DNA from: a virus
Virus record (IMG/VR): IMGVR_UViG_3300037796_000177
Coordinates: 1 to 26,485 of that record
Direction: 5' to 3' (one strand)
Length of the DNA: 26,485 bases
Position 1 is the first letter of the stretch; the number at the start of each line of letters is the position of its first letter. The notes beneath the pieces are model-generated. The model made no database searches. It worked only from the letters and a program-made list of their open reading frames with translations, and was not told the DNA's origin. This document shows positions 12,683 to 21,445 of this stretch, one piece after another. The translations under genes and the position numbers were made by a program.

Positions 12683-13732
12683 ATGAAACATTTAAAAACA
12701 ACTTTATCTATTCGTGGGGATCATTATTATTGCCCTTTGTCTTTACAAATGGACACGTATTGGAATTGCTTTACTAATTGTATTCACTGTTACCTTAGAA
12801 GAATGAACCGAACTTGGGGAACTGACTTGCGCCCGGCTGACCCGGAGGAAATCCGAAAAAAACTCACCAACGGTTTGAAAAATAAAAATCCTCAAAGCTC
12901 TTTAGCCCACGCATTGCGTCAAAAGAAAACTATCAGACTGGGGAACAAAACAGATCCCTACCAAGATGCTGACAAAGAATATAAAGTCACCCGGGAAGCC
13001 GTGCGAATTCTCCGAGATCTTAATTGGACATATTTGATTCAAAGTAAATTTATGGATAATATGAACCGTGATTTGGATTTGTTTGATCCGGCTCTCACTA
13101 CGTTCATGCCTGTGATTTCTCCGGGACTCGAAAAAGATTGGGAAATACTAGAGAGAAAAAAAACCACTCCAATTCATTCAAGATTAAAATTTATATCTGA
13201 AAGACAAAAAGAAGGTTATAATATTGGCGTCAACGGTGAACCTTTCATACCTGGATATCATACAATTGATAATTTTGAAGAAGCTCTCCGAGTATTAAAA
13301 AATTATGATATAAAATCTTACAATACCTATCATCTTCACTTTAATGATATTGTAGCAAAAAATCTTCACGAAGCCGGAATTGATATTGAGAAAATATTTT
13401 ATGCTAACCAAGATGAAAACTGGAGACCTGTTTTAAAACAACTAATTGACTTGGCTCAGAAATATGATATTGTTTTGGGATGTCCCGATTTCGTAAATTC
13501 CGGAGCCTATCAAAGTGAAGCGAATACCTGTTGTGGTATCAATGTTCCCAATCCCTGTGAATTTACTATACTGAATTGGAAAAAGAAAAAGATGAAAGGA
13601 CTTGATGATGAAGAAATTCTCCGGGAGTCTTTTGACGGTATAGGGAGTCTGGACGAAGGTAGGGAAATTCTTTGCGGAACCGATCCCAAAAGTGAATTTT
13701 ATGGATACAAAGATATTGTTTGGAGTTGGTAA
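12683..13732 (+). CDS. Radical SAM enzyme, spore-photoproduct-lyase-like (first)
   Basis: A 349-residue radical SAM protein. The 4Fe-4S cluster motif is C29-x3-C33-x2-C36 (YWNCFTNCIHCYL). IRLGNKTDPYQDADKEYKVT at 85-104 matches the SPL/Rv2578c-type 'lGtxTDPYQPxE' motif, linking it to the photoproduct-lyase-like branch. The C-terminal part has extra cysteines (C267, C283, C284, C292, C331) that could bind an auxiliary cluster. The substrate is unknown; DNA-linked thymine chemistry is a family-based inference. There is no SD before ATG 12683. A TATAAT lies 5 nt upstream, too close for a normal leader. Downstream it overlaps the 72-residue ORF by TAATG. Confidence 0.85.
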   Translation: MKHLKTTLSIRGDHYYCPLSLQMDTYWNCFTNCIHCYLRRMNRTWGTDLRPADPEEIRKKLTNGLKNKNPQSSLAHALRQKKTIRLGNKTDPYQDADKEYKVTREAVRILRDLNWTYLIQSKFMDNMNRDLDLFDPALTTFMPVISPGLEKDWEILERKKTTPIHSRLKFISERQKEGYNIGVNGEPFIPGYHTIDNFEEALRVLKNYDIKSYNTYHLHFNDIVAKNLHEAGIDIEKIFYANQDENWRPVLKQLIDLAQKYDIVLGCPDFVNSGAYQSEANTCCGINVPNPCEFTILNWKKKKMKGLDDEEILRESFDGIGSLDEGREILCGTDPKSEFYGYKDIVWSW

Positions 13733-13950
13733 TGTATAAATTATTATTGGGTGATTGTATAAAAAAACTTGAAGAATTGGAGAATGAATCTGTAGATTTT
13801 TCAACGTTTTTTTGGATTGACGCAGTTTCTAGAATTTCCGCTAAAATTAGCGGTACTGTTTTTTGCGGATCAACCGCTGATACCTTAAAAAAAAGATTGG
13901 GATTTCAACAAAAGAATTCTTATACATTTAACAAGGAATATTTTTCATGA
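13732..13950 (+). pseudogene. Methyltransferase N-terminal remnant fused to unknown sequence
   Basis: A 72-residue frame. Its first 23 residues (MYKLLLGDCIKKLEELENES followed by VDF) match the start of beta-class DNA methyltransferases just before the catalytic DPPY. At that point the sequence changes to STFFWIDAVSRI and no catalytic motif follows. The second half (KISGTVFCGSTADTLKKRLG) resembles the end of some transferases in pattern only. An internal deletion that joined two partial genes would explain it. The frame remains open and is overlapped on both sides (TAATG, ATGA), so it is still translated within the radical SAM operon and may have a new role. Confidence 0.55.
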
Positions 13951-14771
13951 TAGACTCTCCGGAAGAACTATACACTATATTAGGACACGAAGTCATAGTC
14001 AAACGAGAGGACTGTTGCGTGAATGACGATGAAAATCAGCCACCTTTCAGTAAAGTCCGGGGATTGTATTCACGGATTCAAAATTTAATAGAACTTGGGT
14101 ACACTCATTTTGGGTATACAGAATCAGCCGTGTCTATGGCTGGTTGGGGAGTAGCTTATGTCTGCGCCAAATTAGGAGTACAAGCCGTTATTTATGACCC
14201 CCAATATGTCCGTGAGGATTTCCGGGGAGCTGAAATTTTAACATTACACCGAAAAATGTGGGACAAATTCGGAGCTATAGTCAATCCGATTAAAGCCAGC
14301 ATGGTGAAAGTAAACTATAACATATGTAAAAAACACCTCGAATCAACGTATTCCAACGCAATCATGCTTCCCTTGGGTTTACCCTTTGAAGACTCAATTG
14401 AAGCCACTAGAGAACAATTAGACACTATACAGAACCTCTATAACAGTATTGTTGTTTGTGTAGGTTCCGGAACTATTACAGCCGGATTGCTGCGGGGAGA
14501 AAAAGAAAAACCGATTTATGGTGTAATGTCGAGAACTGGGAACAAAGAATTGATGCATAAAAAAATATTAAAAAAAAGTGGTTGTATTTTATTTACCGGG
14601 GAGAACTTAAAAATAATTGATGAAGGGTGGCATTATACAGAAAAAAGTAATTGGGAATGCCCTTTTCCTTCTCATCCGTACTATGATTTAAAAGCCTGGG
14701 AATGGCTTGTAAATAATATAAATAAAATTCCAAAACCCGTGTTGTTTTGGAACATTGGGAGAAAAATATGA
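13947..14771 (+). CDS. PLP-dependent enzyme, fold type II
   Basis: A 274-residue protein resembling the tryptophan-synthase-beta/ACC-deaminase superfamily. The N-terminal VKREDCCVNDDENQPPFSKV places the candidate Schiff-base lysine at K36. A substrate-side loop GYTESAVSMAGWG is at 56-68. The glycine-rich phosphate-binding loop GSGTITAGL is at about 173-181. At 274 residues it is shorter than most family members, as in other phage versions. The gene is sandwiched between two radical SAM genes with ATGA overlaps at both ends, so all three probably act in one pathway on a small molecule or on DNA bases. The substrate cannot be deduced. Confidence 0.82.
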   Translation: MIDSPEELYTILGHEVIVKREDCCVNDDENQPPFSKVRGLYSRIQNLIELGYTHFGYTESAVSMAGWGVAYVCAKLGVQAVIYDPQYVREDFRGAEILTLHRKMWDKFGAIVNPIKASMVKVNYNICKKHLESTYSNAIMLPLGLPFEDSIEATREQLDTIQNLYNSIVVCVGSGTITAGLLRGEKEKPIYGVMSRTGNKELMHKKILKKSGCILFTGENLKIIDEGWHYTEKSNWECPFPSHPYYDLKAWEWLVNNINKIPKPVLFWNIGRKI

Positions 14772-16180
14772 AAAAAGATTATTGGTATTATCGGGACTTA
14801 GTAAAAAAAGCGATCCCCCGGAGAAAATTATTGTTTAAAAATCAAGAACAATATAACATGAAGCAAAAAGGTCGGAAAAGTAATTATAAGCAGTTTAATC
14901 TAATGACTGAAGAAATGGTTAAAATGGAGAGGTTGCTGGATACGGAGAATATCAATTCGTTCGCTGAAGTTTCTCTCCGGGCTCAAAGTTGTCCGATGCC
15001 TTTCAATATAGACGTGTATGACGGATTGAAATGCCCTTATCAGTGCCGGTATTGTTTCGCTGATTATTTCCGGCATTCCCTGTATACTTCCTTTTTTGAT
15101 AATGGTTCAACTCTCGGACTCCGGAACTGTTCCATTGAAAATCATAAGGCTGGACTTGATAAGTTAATGAAAGTGAGAGGGGAAAAAGCCAAAGGGCAAA
15201 ATGAAGTTGAAAATGCCGTTCGTTTACAAATTCCTATACGGCTGGGGATTCGTTTTGAAGACTTTCCTCCGATAGAACGGAAAAGACAAGTATCATTAAA
15301 ACTTTTAGAGTATTTACGTGATGTGGAGTACCCGGTTATGATTAACACTAAATCAGAGATTCCCGGGGAGGAATCTTATGTGAAAGCACTTTCCGAAAAC
15401 AAAGCCGGAGCTGCAATTCATTTTACTTTAATTTCTAATGATGATGATTTCTTAAAAGCTATCGAACCGGGAGCACCGGCGTTTAAAAAACGTTTACAAG
15501 CTGCTAAAAATTTATCTGATGCTGGGGTGCGTGTTGTAGCAAGGATTGAGCCTTGGATGATTTTTCTTAATGACGAAAAAGAAAAAGTTGATGAATACAT
15601 TCGACAAATCAAAGAAGCCGGAATCAGACATATGACTTTTGATTCGTATTCTTATTCAGCCAACTCCAAAGGACTCGCCAGCAACTTCGAGTCAATAGGA
15701 ATTGACTTTCAAAGAATGTTTTTATTATCTTCAGATTCTCAGGGACTCTCTTCATTTTTACTCGGAAAATTTATGGAGTATTTTCAAGAGAATGGATTGA
15801 GTTGTAGTACGTTTGACCAAGGGAATGTCCCTGCGAATGACGATTGGATTTGTTGTAGTGTAGGTGACCATTTTGAAAAGTACGGATTCAATTGGGGATC
15901 CGGAGTCATAGCAATAAAATTTATTCAAAGCCGGGAGCACATAGCCACCCGGTGGAGTGATTTTGTTGAGTTTGTAGAGAGTCGTGGAGGATTTCTTTCA
16001 GATAATCTCCGCTTAGACGTTCACAAACTTTGGAACGGTGTGGGTGATGCGGCTTGGCCAATTTTTTGGGGAGCCGGAATCCATCCAGTTGGATTAGACG
16101 AACACGGAACAGTTTGGGTATACAGACCCGGAAAAGAAAATGATTTCAGAAATAAAATAATTGAAGGAGTAATTCAATGA
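14768..16180 (+). CDS. Radical SAM enzyme (second)
   Basis: 470 residues from ATG 14768. I prefer this start to the ATG at 14747 because it makes an ATGA overlap with the PLP gene and has GGGAG upstream. The cluster motif is C89-x3-C93-x2-C96 (LKCPYQCRYCFADY). The barrel includes RLGIRFEDFPPIERK, VMINTKSEI and VVARIEPWM, strands comparable with the SPL/DUF1848-like family. An N-terminal extension of about 85 residues is Lys-rich, and the C-terminal domain has a CC pair (DWICCSVGDHF). It differs from the first radical SAM gene in size and motifs, so it is not a recent duplicate. The reaction is unknown. Confidence 0.82.
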   Translation: MKKDYWYYRDLVKKAIPRRKLLFKNQEQYNMKQKGRKSNYKQFNLMTEEMVKMERLLDTENINSFAEVSLRAQSCPMPFNIDVYDGLKCPYQCRYCFADYFRHSLYTSFFDNGSTLGLRNCSIENHKAGLDKLMKVRGEKAKGQNEVENAVRLQIPIRLGIRFEDFPPIERKRQVSLKLLEYLRDVEYPVMINTKSEIPGEESYVKALSENKAGAAIHFTLISNDDDFLKAIEPGAPAFKKRLQAAKNLSDAGVRVVARIEPWMIFLNDEKEKVDEYIRQIKEAGIRHMTFDSYSYSANSKGLASNFESIGIDFQRMFLLSSDSQGLSSFLLGKFMEYFQENGLSCSTFDQGNVPANDDWICCSVGDHFEKYGFNWGSGVIAIKFIQSREHIATRWSDFVEFVESRGGFLSDNLRLDVHKLWNGVGDAAWPIFWGAGIHPVGLDEHGTVWVYRPGKENDFRNKIIEGVIQ

Positions 16181-16881
16181 TAAAAATAACAGGACAAACA
16201 GAAACTATGTTTGCACAGGCCGTAGCTCTTGCTCAATCGGGTAAAATGAAAAGTACAATACACGCTTTTGGGAATACTATCTATATTTTAAATATGGATA
16301 ATTCAATTTTGATTCGGTTTGATTCCGTTCAAAAATTTCCGGAGCCGATTTCATTTTATGCGAATGATTATGAGTCTTCCGAAATGGGAATTGAAAACGG
16401 TCAAGTGTTTTTCAATCTCTACCAGGGAGAATATGCCCGGAAAAAATATTGTAGCAAGCCCCAAGAAAATTTCACCAACGTTTCTACCCAGTGGGACAAG
16501 TTTTCTCCGAACAAGGATTCAGCAATCACATTAACCAAAGGTATTGCGGGACTCCTAGAAGATGGACTTAGTCATATTGAGTTTATAAATGGAGCTGACG
16601 GCATTAAGCTATTACAGAAAAATATATATGACGGAACCCGTGTGGAAATAAGCAAAGGTGATGGAACCCGGGGATTTATTGTTGAAAACGTCCCGGTTGA
16701 TTGTTTACCTGTGGGAATTCGTACAGCTGATTTAAAATCGCTTTTTTCTTTGGTAGATTCTTTGAATTTTTATATTCAAAAAGATAATTACATTTATTTT
16801 TCTGATCCCAATAATATTTTAACAGGAATCATTTCAACCTGTTTGTATGATGAACTTGGTTATATAGCAAAAGGCAAATAA
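16177..16881 (+). CDS. Possible sliding-clamp-like protein (two-domain)
   Basis: 234 residues, overlapping the radical SAM stop by 4 nt. The pattern of alternating strands (STIHAFGNTIYILNMDNSIL, then later GTRVEISKGDG and NYIYFSDPNNILTG) resembles a PCNA/DnaN-type processivity fold with about two domains. No exact family motif is recognised, so this is a fold-level guess. It sits about 870 bp upstream of a more convincing beta-clamp gene at 17753-18820. Alternatives are a transcription accessory clamp such as T4 gp45-type proteins, or an unrelated beta-rich protein. Confidence 0.45.
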   Translation: MIKITGQTETMFAQAVALAQSGKMKSTIHAFGNTIYILNMDNSILIRFDSVQKFPEPISFYANDYESSEMGIENGQVFFNLYQGEYARKKYCSKPQENFTNVSTQWDKFSPNKDSAITLTKGIAGLLEDGLSHIEFINGADGIKLLQKNIYDGTRVEISKGDGTRGFIVENVPVDCLPVGIRTADLKSLFSLVDSLNFYIQKDNYIYFSDPNNILTGIISTCLYDELGYIAKGK

Positions 16882-16882
16882 C

Positions 16883-17026
16883 ATGGGTGGAAAAAGCAGA
16901 AAAACAGGCAGTGTAAGTAAGAAACTAATTGACCGTATTAAGAATGGGACGTTAAATAAACCCAAGCCTAAAACAAAATCAGAAGGCTCCGGGAAAAGTA
17001 AAAAGGCGAATCCATTTGGACTATAA
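16883..17026 (+). CDS. Small Lys-rich protein, 47 residues
   Basis: ATG 16883 lies 1 nt after the previous stop. The product starts MGGKSRKTGSVSKKLIDRIK, is strongly basic, and ends KKANPFGL. The low-complexity Lys/Ser middle suggests nucleic-acid binding. The aromatic C-terminal tail is placed like a partner-docking peptide, and the gene lies between two clamp-like genes, but it does not match a standard clamp-binding motif. Its 3' end overlaps the next gene by 11 nt. It is a real-looking small gene by spacing, with function unknown. Confidence 0.5.
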   Translation: MGGKSRKTGSVSKKLIDRIKNGTLNKPKPKTKSEGSGKSKKANPFGL

Positions 17027-17756
17027 TTCTTTATTACAAAAAACAAACATACCACCAAACTTTTATTGCTCCCAAGAATATTTTACAAAAGCCGGGTGGA
17101 AAGAGGAAATCAATTCAGACGGCATTTTTGTGAAAGATGAAGAAGGGGGGCTCATGCTCCCTCCTCTGTCTTTTTCGGGGCAGATCTTATCAGGGGACTA
17201 TTATGCGGGATTCAGTAATATGAACGATGGTGATTTTTTAGATTACGAATTTATATTTGAACCCCTTCATCCAGCAATGAGTTTGGATAGAATTCCCGGG
17301 GGAGCGTATAAAACGGTACGTAAAAACATACGTAAATTTTTAGAAAATAATTACCCGCTACTGATAAAAAAGTCCGGGGAAAGTTATTTGAATATAGTTG
17401 CGGATTGGTTTGAAGAAAAAGAAGGCACTGACGTATACGACACCGAAACCTTAGTCAAGTATGTAGAAGAGCCGGAGAACGTATTGTGGTTATATTCAGG
17501 GGACGTTTTAAAAGGCGTTATCATGTACGATGTTAATCACGTTTGCGTCAATTTCCGTTATTGCTTTACTACAAGAGACTGGGGATTAAATGAATACGCC
17601 CGGTTGACGTTTTTTCAATATGTATATAAAAACTATCCAGGGAAAACAATCAATGACGGAGGAAGCCTGGACAGTCCAAGTATATATCAATTTAAAAAAA
17701 AATTGAACCCAATTAAAATCAATACAATAAACACATTACAAGGAGAGTATTTATGA
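17016..17756 (+). CDS. GNAT/DUF2156-like acyltransferase fold protein
   Basis: 246 residues. The C-terminal ~120 residues (WLYSGDVLKGVIMYDVNHV and INDGGSLDSPSIYQFKKKLN) resemble the acyltransferase half of DUF2156/lysylphosphatidylglycerol-synthase-like and GNAT proteins, where the 'NDGG ... L ... FK.K' motif closes the fold. The start is TTG 17016, overlapping the previous gene; AAGG lies about 9 nt upstream, and the first ATG in frame is about 45 codons in. It is followed by the beta clamp with an ATGA overlap. Acylation of a modified nucleotide or of a protein are possible roles. The family call is tentative. Confidence 0.5.
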   Translation: MDYNSLLQKTNIPPNFYCSQEYFTKAGWKEEINSDGIFVKDEEGGLMLPPLSFSGQILSGDYYAGFSNMNDGDFLDYEFIFEPLHPAMSLDRIPGGAYKTVRKNIRKFLENNYPLLIKKSGESYLNIVADWFEEKEGTDVYDTETLVKYVEEPENVLWLYSGDVLKGVIMYDVNHVCVNFRYCFTTRDWGLNEYARLTFFQYVYKNYPGKTINDGGSLDSPSIYQFKKKLNPIKINTINTLQGEYL

Positions 17757-18820
17757 TACTACAAAAAACAGCCCTCTTGGATACGATGAAACATTGTCTC
17801 CCAGGAGTAGAAAAAAGCAACTCACTAATTGAAGGAGCGGACACTTTTGTATTCGGACACGGTGCAATTCATTCGTATAATGACGGCATTTCTGTTTCGG
17901 CTTCCTTTGATAGTGGAGATTTAACCGGAGCCGTAAAATCAATGGATTTCTATAAACTCATTAGCAAAGTACCTGCGGAGCAAATAGAAATTACCCCGGC
18001 GGACGGTGAATGGTTATTAAAAACCGATAGCATGGAAGCTCATATCAAGTTGGTTCAATCTAAAATATCAGAGTATATTTCAGAACTACAAATCAATGAC
18101 CTGGAATGGAGTACGTTGCCGGAGGACTTCTTTGAAGGGGTTCGGCTGTGTAAGATCGGTTGTAATCACTCTATTCAGCGTGGTATATATGCGAACGGTA
18201 CGGACTTAATAAGCACCGATACTATCCGGATAAATCATTTTAAAATGTCGGCAGAAATGCCCGTGTTTTGGCTTGACGATCCGGCGGTAACTGAACTTAT
18301 GAAACTGACGGACATTAAAGAGTATTCTATTCAGCCATCCTGGGTACACTTTAAAAACGAGTCCGGAGTTATATTCAGTTGTAAGCGGAAAGCTGATAGC
18401 CAGTATCCTTTTCAACAGTTAATGTCTCACGTCACCAATCACGGCAAACAGGAATCGGATCCGGTCTACAAGTTCCCTCCGAACATAAATGAAGTTATCG
18501 ACCGGGTTTCAGTTCTTGCCGGAACTATCCGGGATGCTCTAGCCGTTCAAATGAGAATCAGCAAAGAAGCCATCACTATAGAAAGTTCTAAAGACTCTGG
18601 AAGCATAAAAGAAATTGTACCCTTTTCGGAACCTATCGAACAACTGGAAGCTGGGCAAGTTATCAATATGTGGGTGGAGCCGTCTTTCTTAATGGAAGCC
18701 AGTAAAAAAGTCGTGGGATTCTTTGTTAAAGAGCATTCCCAAGGGGAAAGAGTTCAGAAAAATATTGTATTTTTCAACGATCGTTATACCCAAATTGTTG
18801 CCACTTATATAGACGGATAA
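17753..18820 (+). CDS. Beta-type sliding clamp (DnaN-like)
   Basis: 355 residues, close to the ~366 of bacterial DnaN and consistent with three clamp domains. Supporting segments are LCKIGCNHSIQRGIYANGTD and DTIRINHF in the middle domain (the DnaN 'RGI ... V.TDG.RL' pattern) and VVGFFVKEHSQGERVQKNIV near the end. It should tether the polymerase encoded at 18833-21391, 12 nt downstream, and be loaded by the AAA+ loader at 22528-23442. The start at ATG 17753 has AAGGAG about 7 nt upstream. Sequence similarity to DnaN is weak, as usual in phages. Confidence 0.65.
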   Translation: MILQKTALLDTMKHCLPGVEKSNSLIEGADTFVFGHGAIHSYNDGISVSASFDSGDLTGAVKSMDFYKLISKVPAEQIEITPADGEWLLKTDSMEAHIKLVQSKISEYISELQINDLEWSTLPEDFFEGVRLCKIGCNHSIQRGIYANGTDLISTDTIRINHFKMSAEMPVFWLDDPAVTELMKLTDIKEYSIQPSWVHFKNESGVIFSCKRKADSQYPFQQLMSHVTNHGKQESDPVYKFPPNINEVIDRVSVLAGTIRDALAVQMRISKEAITIESSKDSGSIKEIVPFSEPIEQLEAGQVINMWVEPSFLMEASKKVVGFFVKEHSQGERVQKNIVFFNDRYTQIVATYIDG

Positions 18821-18832
18821 AAAATAATAATT

Positions 18833-21391
18833 ATGAAATTTGGTTTTTTTGATCTAGGAAATGGGGAGAACCCGAACCATGAACGCAAGAAATCTACCGT
18901 CACAAAAAAGATCGGGTGCGATGCTTGTGGGCTATATGATAATTGCGAAACTCCTTATATGAAAATAAAAGGAAAAGGGAGAAAAGGAATTTTTTTCATT
19001 GTAGAAAATCCTACTGATTCTGACGATCAAAAAAACCAATTGTTGTCAGGTTTCTCCGGGGACTTATTAAAAGAAATTTTATATGAAAATAATATAGACC
19101 TTTATGACGATTGTTATACTGTTTCCGCTATCCGATGTTTCACCGGGAAACCACAACCAAAACAAGCCGGGAATTGTAGGCATAAGCTTTTAAAAGATAT
19201 TACTGAAAAAAGCCCCAAAGTAATTATTTCACTTGGGACATTATCTATTCAGGCACTTATAGGCCATCGATTAGCCGGTAGAATTTCTGGAAGTTCTTTT
19301 AAATATGAAAATTTTTATGGAGAGCAAATCCCGGATCAAGAATTGAAAACGTACGTGTGCCCAACTTATTCTCCGGTGTTCTTAATGAAATACGATGACC
19401 CGGTTATGAGAAAACAATTCAAAGAACATGTTCAATCAGCTTTAAATAATTGCTTAACTTATGAACAATTTCCCTTATGGCAACAAACAAAAGTAAAAAT
19501 CACCACAAACGAATCCGAAGCAATCGAATTTTTAAAATCTCTTAAAAATGAAAAAAGGATTGCATTTGACTATGAAACCACTGGAATAAAACCGGACAGG
19601 GAAGGACACGAACTGGTTTGTGTTTCTATAGCTACGGAAAAAGATTGTTTTTCTTTTCCATTCTTTCAAAGCCCAGAATTTTTAAAAGAGTGGGAACAGG
19701 TAATTACTAATAAAAGGATTGGAAAAATAGCTCATAATATTGGATTCGAGAATTCCTGGACAAAACATTGCGTGGGATCTTACGTGAACCGCTGGACTTG
19801 GGATACGTGTTTGGGCCAACATATCCAAAATAATAGACAACCAACAAACTTAAAATTTACCACTTATATAAAATTTGGCATTATGGGGTATGATGAGGAA
19901 GTGGATAAATTTATAACTACTAATAAGCCGGGACAAGAGGACAATAATACGAATAATTTCAATTGTATTAACGAAGCCCCCATGGACAAACTTCTTTACT
20001 ATTGTGGGTTGGATTCTATTTTCTCCTATGAATTATATAAAATTCAAAGATCTGAATTATCTGATAAACAAAAAGAAGGTATGAAACTTTTTTTAAAAGG
20101 AGCGGAGGAGCTAAGTAAAATACATCGAACTGGTATGTGTATTTCCAGACCCCTTCTTATAAAATATTACAAAGAACTTTCCCAGGAAATCGAACAAAAA
20201 GAAAAAGATCTAAAAAAAACGAAGGATTGGAAAGCGTACGGATCCCATGATTTTAATTATAATTCTAATGATCAACTCAAAAAACTTTTATATGATATTT
20301 TAAAATTACCGAAGCCGGACGGAAAAAAAAGTGTTGATGAAAAAGCTCTCACCACTTTAAATATTCCCTTTACTAAAAAAATTCTCGAAATTAAAAAAAT
20401 CAAAAATCTCCGGGACACTTACATTGATGGGTTTCGCCGGGAAGCGGTCAAAGGCAAAATACATCCCTTTTTCAACCTATCTACGGTCAAGACTTTCCGA
20501 AGTTCCGCAAATGCCCCCAATTTTCAAAACATTCCCAAGCGGAATAAAACCATAAAAAATAAAATCCGATCTATTATCATTCCAAGACCTGGAAACAAAA
20601 TTATTGAATATGACTACAAGGGGGTAGAAGTGAGTATTGGGGCGTGCGTTCATAAAGATCCCAATATGATAACTTATATTCTTGATGAGTCTACGGATAT
20701 GCACCGGGATACGGCTATGGATTTATTTTTTAGAACGGAAAAAACGATTTTAAAAGAGGAGCGGCAAACAGCTAAAAATGGAATGGTGTTCCCGGCTTTT
20801 TATGGCTCTTCATCTTTTGTGAATAAAAAGTCCGGAGAAACAGTTGGAAATATTACCAAAGGAATTTGGGAACAACTGGGTGAAGAAACATTCCAACATC
20901 TCCGGGACAACGGCATTAAAAATATAGAGCAATTCCAAAAACATGTAGAACAGATTGAAAACGTGTTTTGGGGGGAAAGGTTTGAAGTATACTCGGAGTG
21001 GAAAAATGAAGTGTACGAACAATACAGGAAAGATGGTTATGTTGACTTGCTCTCCGGGTTCCGCTGTTATGGGCCGATGAAAAAAACTGAAGTGTGTAAT
21101 TACCCTATCCAGGGAGCCGCATTTCACTGTCTATTATGGACAGTAAACCATGTGAATGACCTTATACACAGGGTGTCCGGTCGGAGCCACCTTATTGGCC
21201 AAGTCCACGATTGTATTGTAGTAGACTGTCACCCTGATGACGAATCTGAAGTTGATAATATAATAAAAACATGGGGCACTGAAAAAATAAGAGAATATTG
21301 GGACTGGATAATTGTACCTTTAAAGATTGAAAAAGAACGTACTCAACTAAATGGTTCATGGGCAGAAATTGAAGATTGTGGGTACTTATAA
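18833..21391 (+). CDS. Family A DNA polymerase with N-terminal UDG-like domain
   Basis: An 852-residue replicative polymerase. Residues about 25-210 form a uracil-DNA-glycosylase-like domain (CDACGLYDNC at 29-38, then IVENPTD, VSAIRCF, SLGTLSIQAL), as in SPO1-type phage polymerases. The 3'-5' exonuclease has FDYETTG at 245-251, AHNIGFE at 300-306 and YYCGLDSIF at 389-397. Polymerase motif A is DYKGVEVSI (594-602). Motif B is R644-x3-K648 ending FYG at 656-658, one residue longer than in E. coli Pol I. Motif C is QVHDC at 790-794, with Cys in place of the usual Glu. The SD before ATG 18833 is weak. No 5'-3' exonuclease domain is present. Confidence 0.92.
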   Translation: MKFGFFDLGNGENPNHERKKSTVTKKIGCDACGLYDNCETPYMKIKGKGRKGIFFIVENPTDSDDQKNQLLSGFSGDLLKEILYENNIDLYDDCYTVSAIRCFTGKPQPKQAGNCRHKLLKDITEKSPKVIISLGTLSIQALIGHRLAGRISGSSFKYENFYGEQIPDQELKTYVCPTYSPVFLMKYDDPVMRKQFKEHVQSALNNCLTYEQFPLWQQTKVKITTNESEAIEFLKSLKNEKRIAFDYETTGIKPDREGHELVCVSIATEKDCFSFPFFQSPEFLKEWEQVITNKRIGKIAHNIGFENSWTKHCVGSYVNRWTWDTCLGQHIQNNRQPTNLKFTTYIKFGIMGYDEEVDKFITTNKPGQEDNNTNNFNCINEAPMDKLLYYCGLDSIFSYELYKIQRSELSDKQKEGMKLFLKGAEELSKIHRTGMCISRPLLIKYYKELSQEIEQKEKDLKKTKDWKAYGSHDFNYNSNDQLKKLLYDILKLPKPDGKKSVDEKALTTLNIPFTKKILEIKKIKNLRDTYIDGFRREAVKGKIHPFFNLSTVKTFRSSANAPNFQNIPKRNKTIKNKIRSIIIPRPGNKIIEYDYKGVEVSIGACVHKDPNMITYILDESTDMHRDTAMDLFFRTEKTILKEERQTAKNGMVFPAFYGSSSFVNKKSGETVGNITKGIWEQLGEETFQHLRDNGIKNIEQFQKHVEQIENVFWGERFEVYSEWKNEVYEQYRKDGYVDLLSGFRCYGPMKKTEVCNYPIQGAAFHCLLWTVNHVNDLIHRVSGRSHLIGQVHDCIVVDCHPDDESEVDNIIKTWGTEKIREYWDWIIVPLKIEKERTQLNGSWAEIEDCGYL

Positions 21392-21414
21392 AAAATTTAA
21401 TTTCATAGTATAAT
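21386..21414 (+). promoter_or_regulatory. Promoter upstream of the homing endonuclease
   Basis: -35 TTATAA (21386-21391, overlapping the polymerase stop), a 17-nt A/T-rich spacer, and -10 TATAAT (21409-21414). The same TTATAAAAAA start, spacing and TATAATATA end occur at 23446. Transcription would begin near 21421. Confidence 0.6.
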
Positions 21415-21418
21415 ATAG

Positions 21419-21437
21419 CTTCGTATTAAACACGAAG
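21419..21437 (+). promoter_or_regulatory. Leader hairpin overlapping the endonuclease SD
   Basis: CTTCGT (21419-21424) and ACGAAG (21432-21437) form a perfect 6-bp stem with a 7-nt loop. The right arm covers the first half of the SD AAGGA (21435-21439). A transcript starting at about 21421 would lack the first two bases of the left arm, so the hairpin should be stable only in read-through RNA from upstream. Confidence 0.5.
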
Positions 21438-21445
21438 GAATATTT

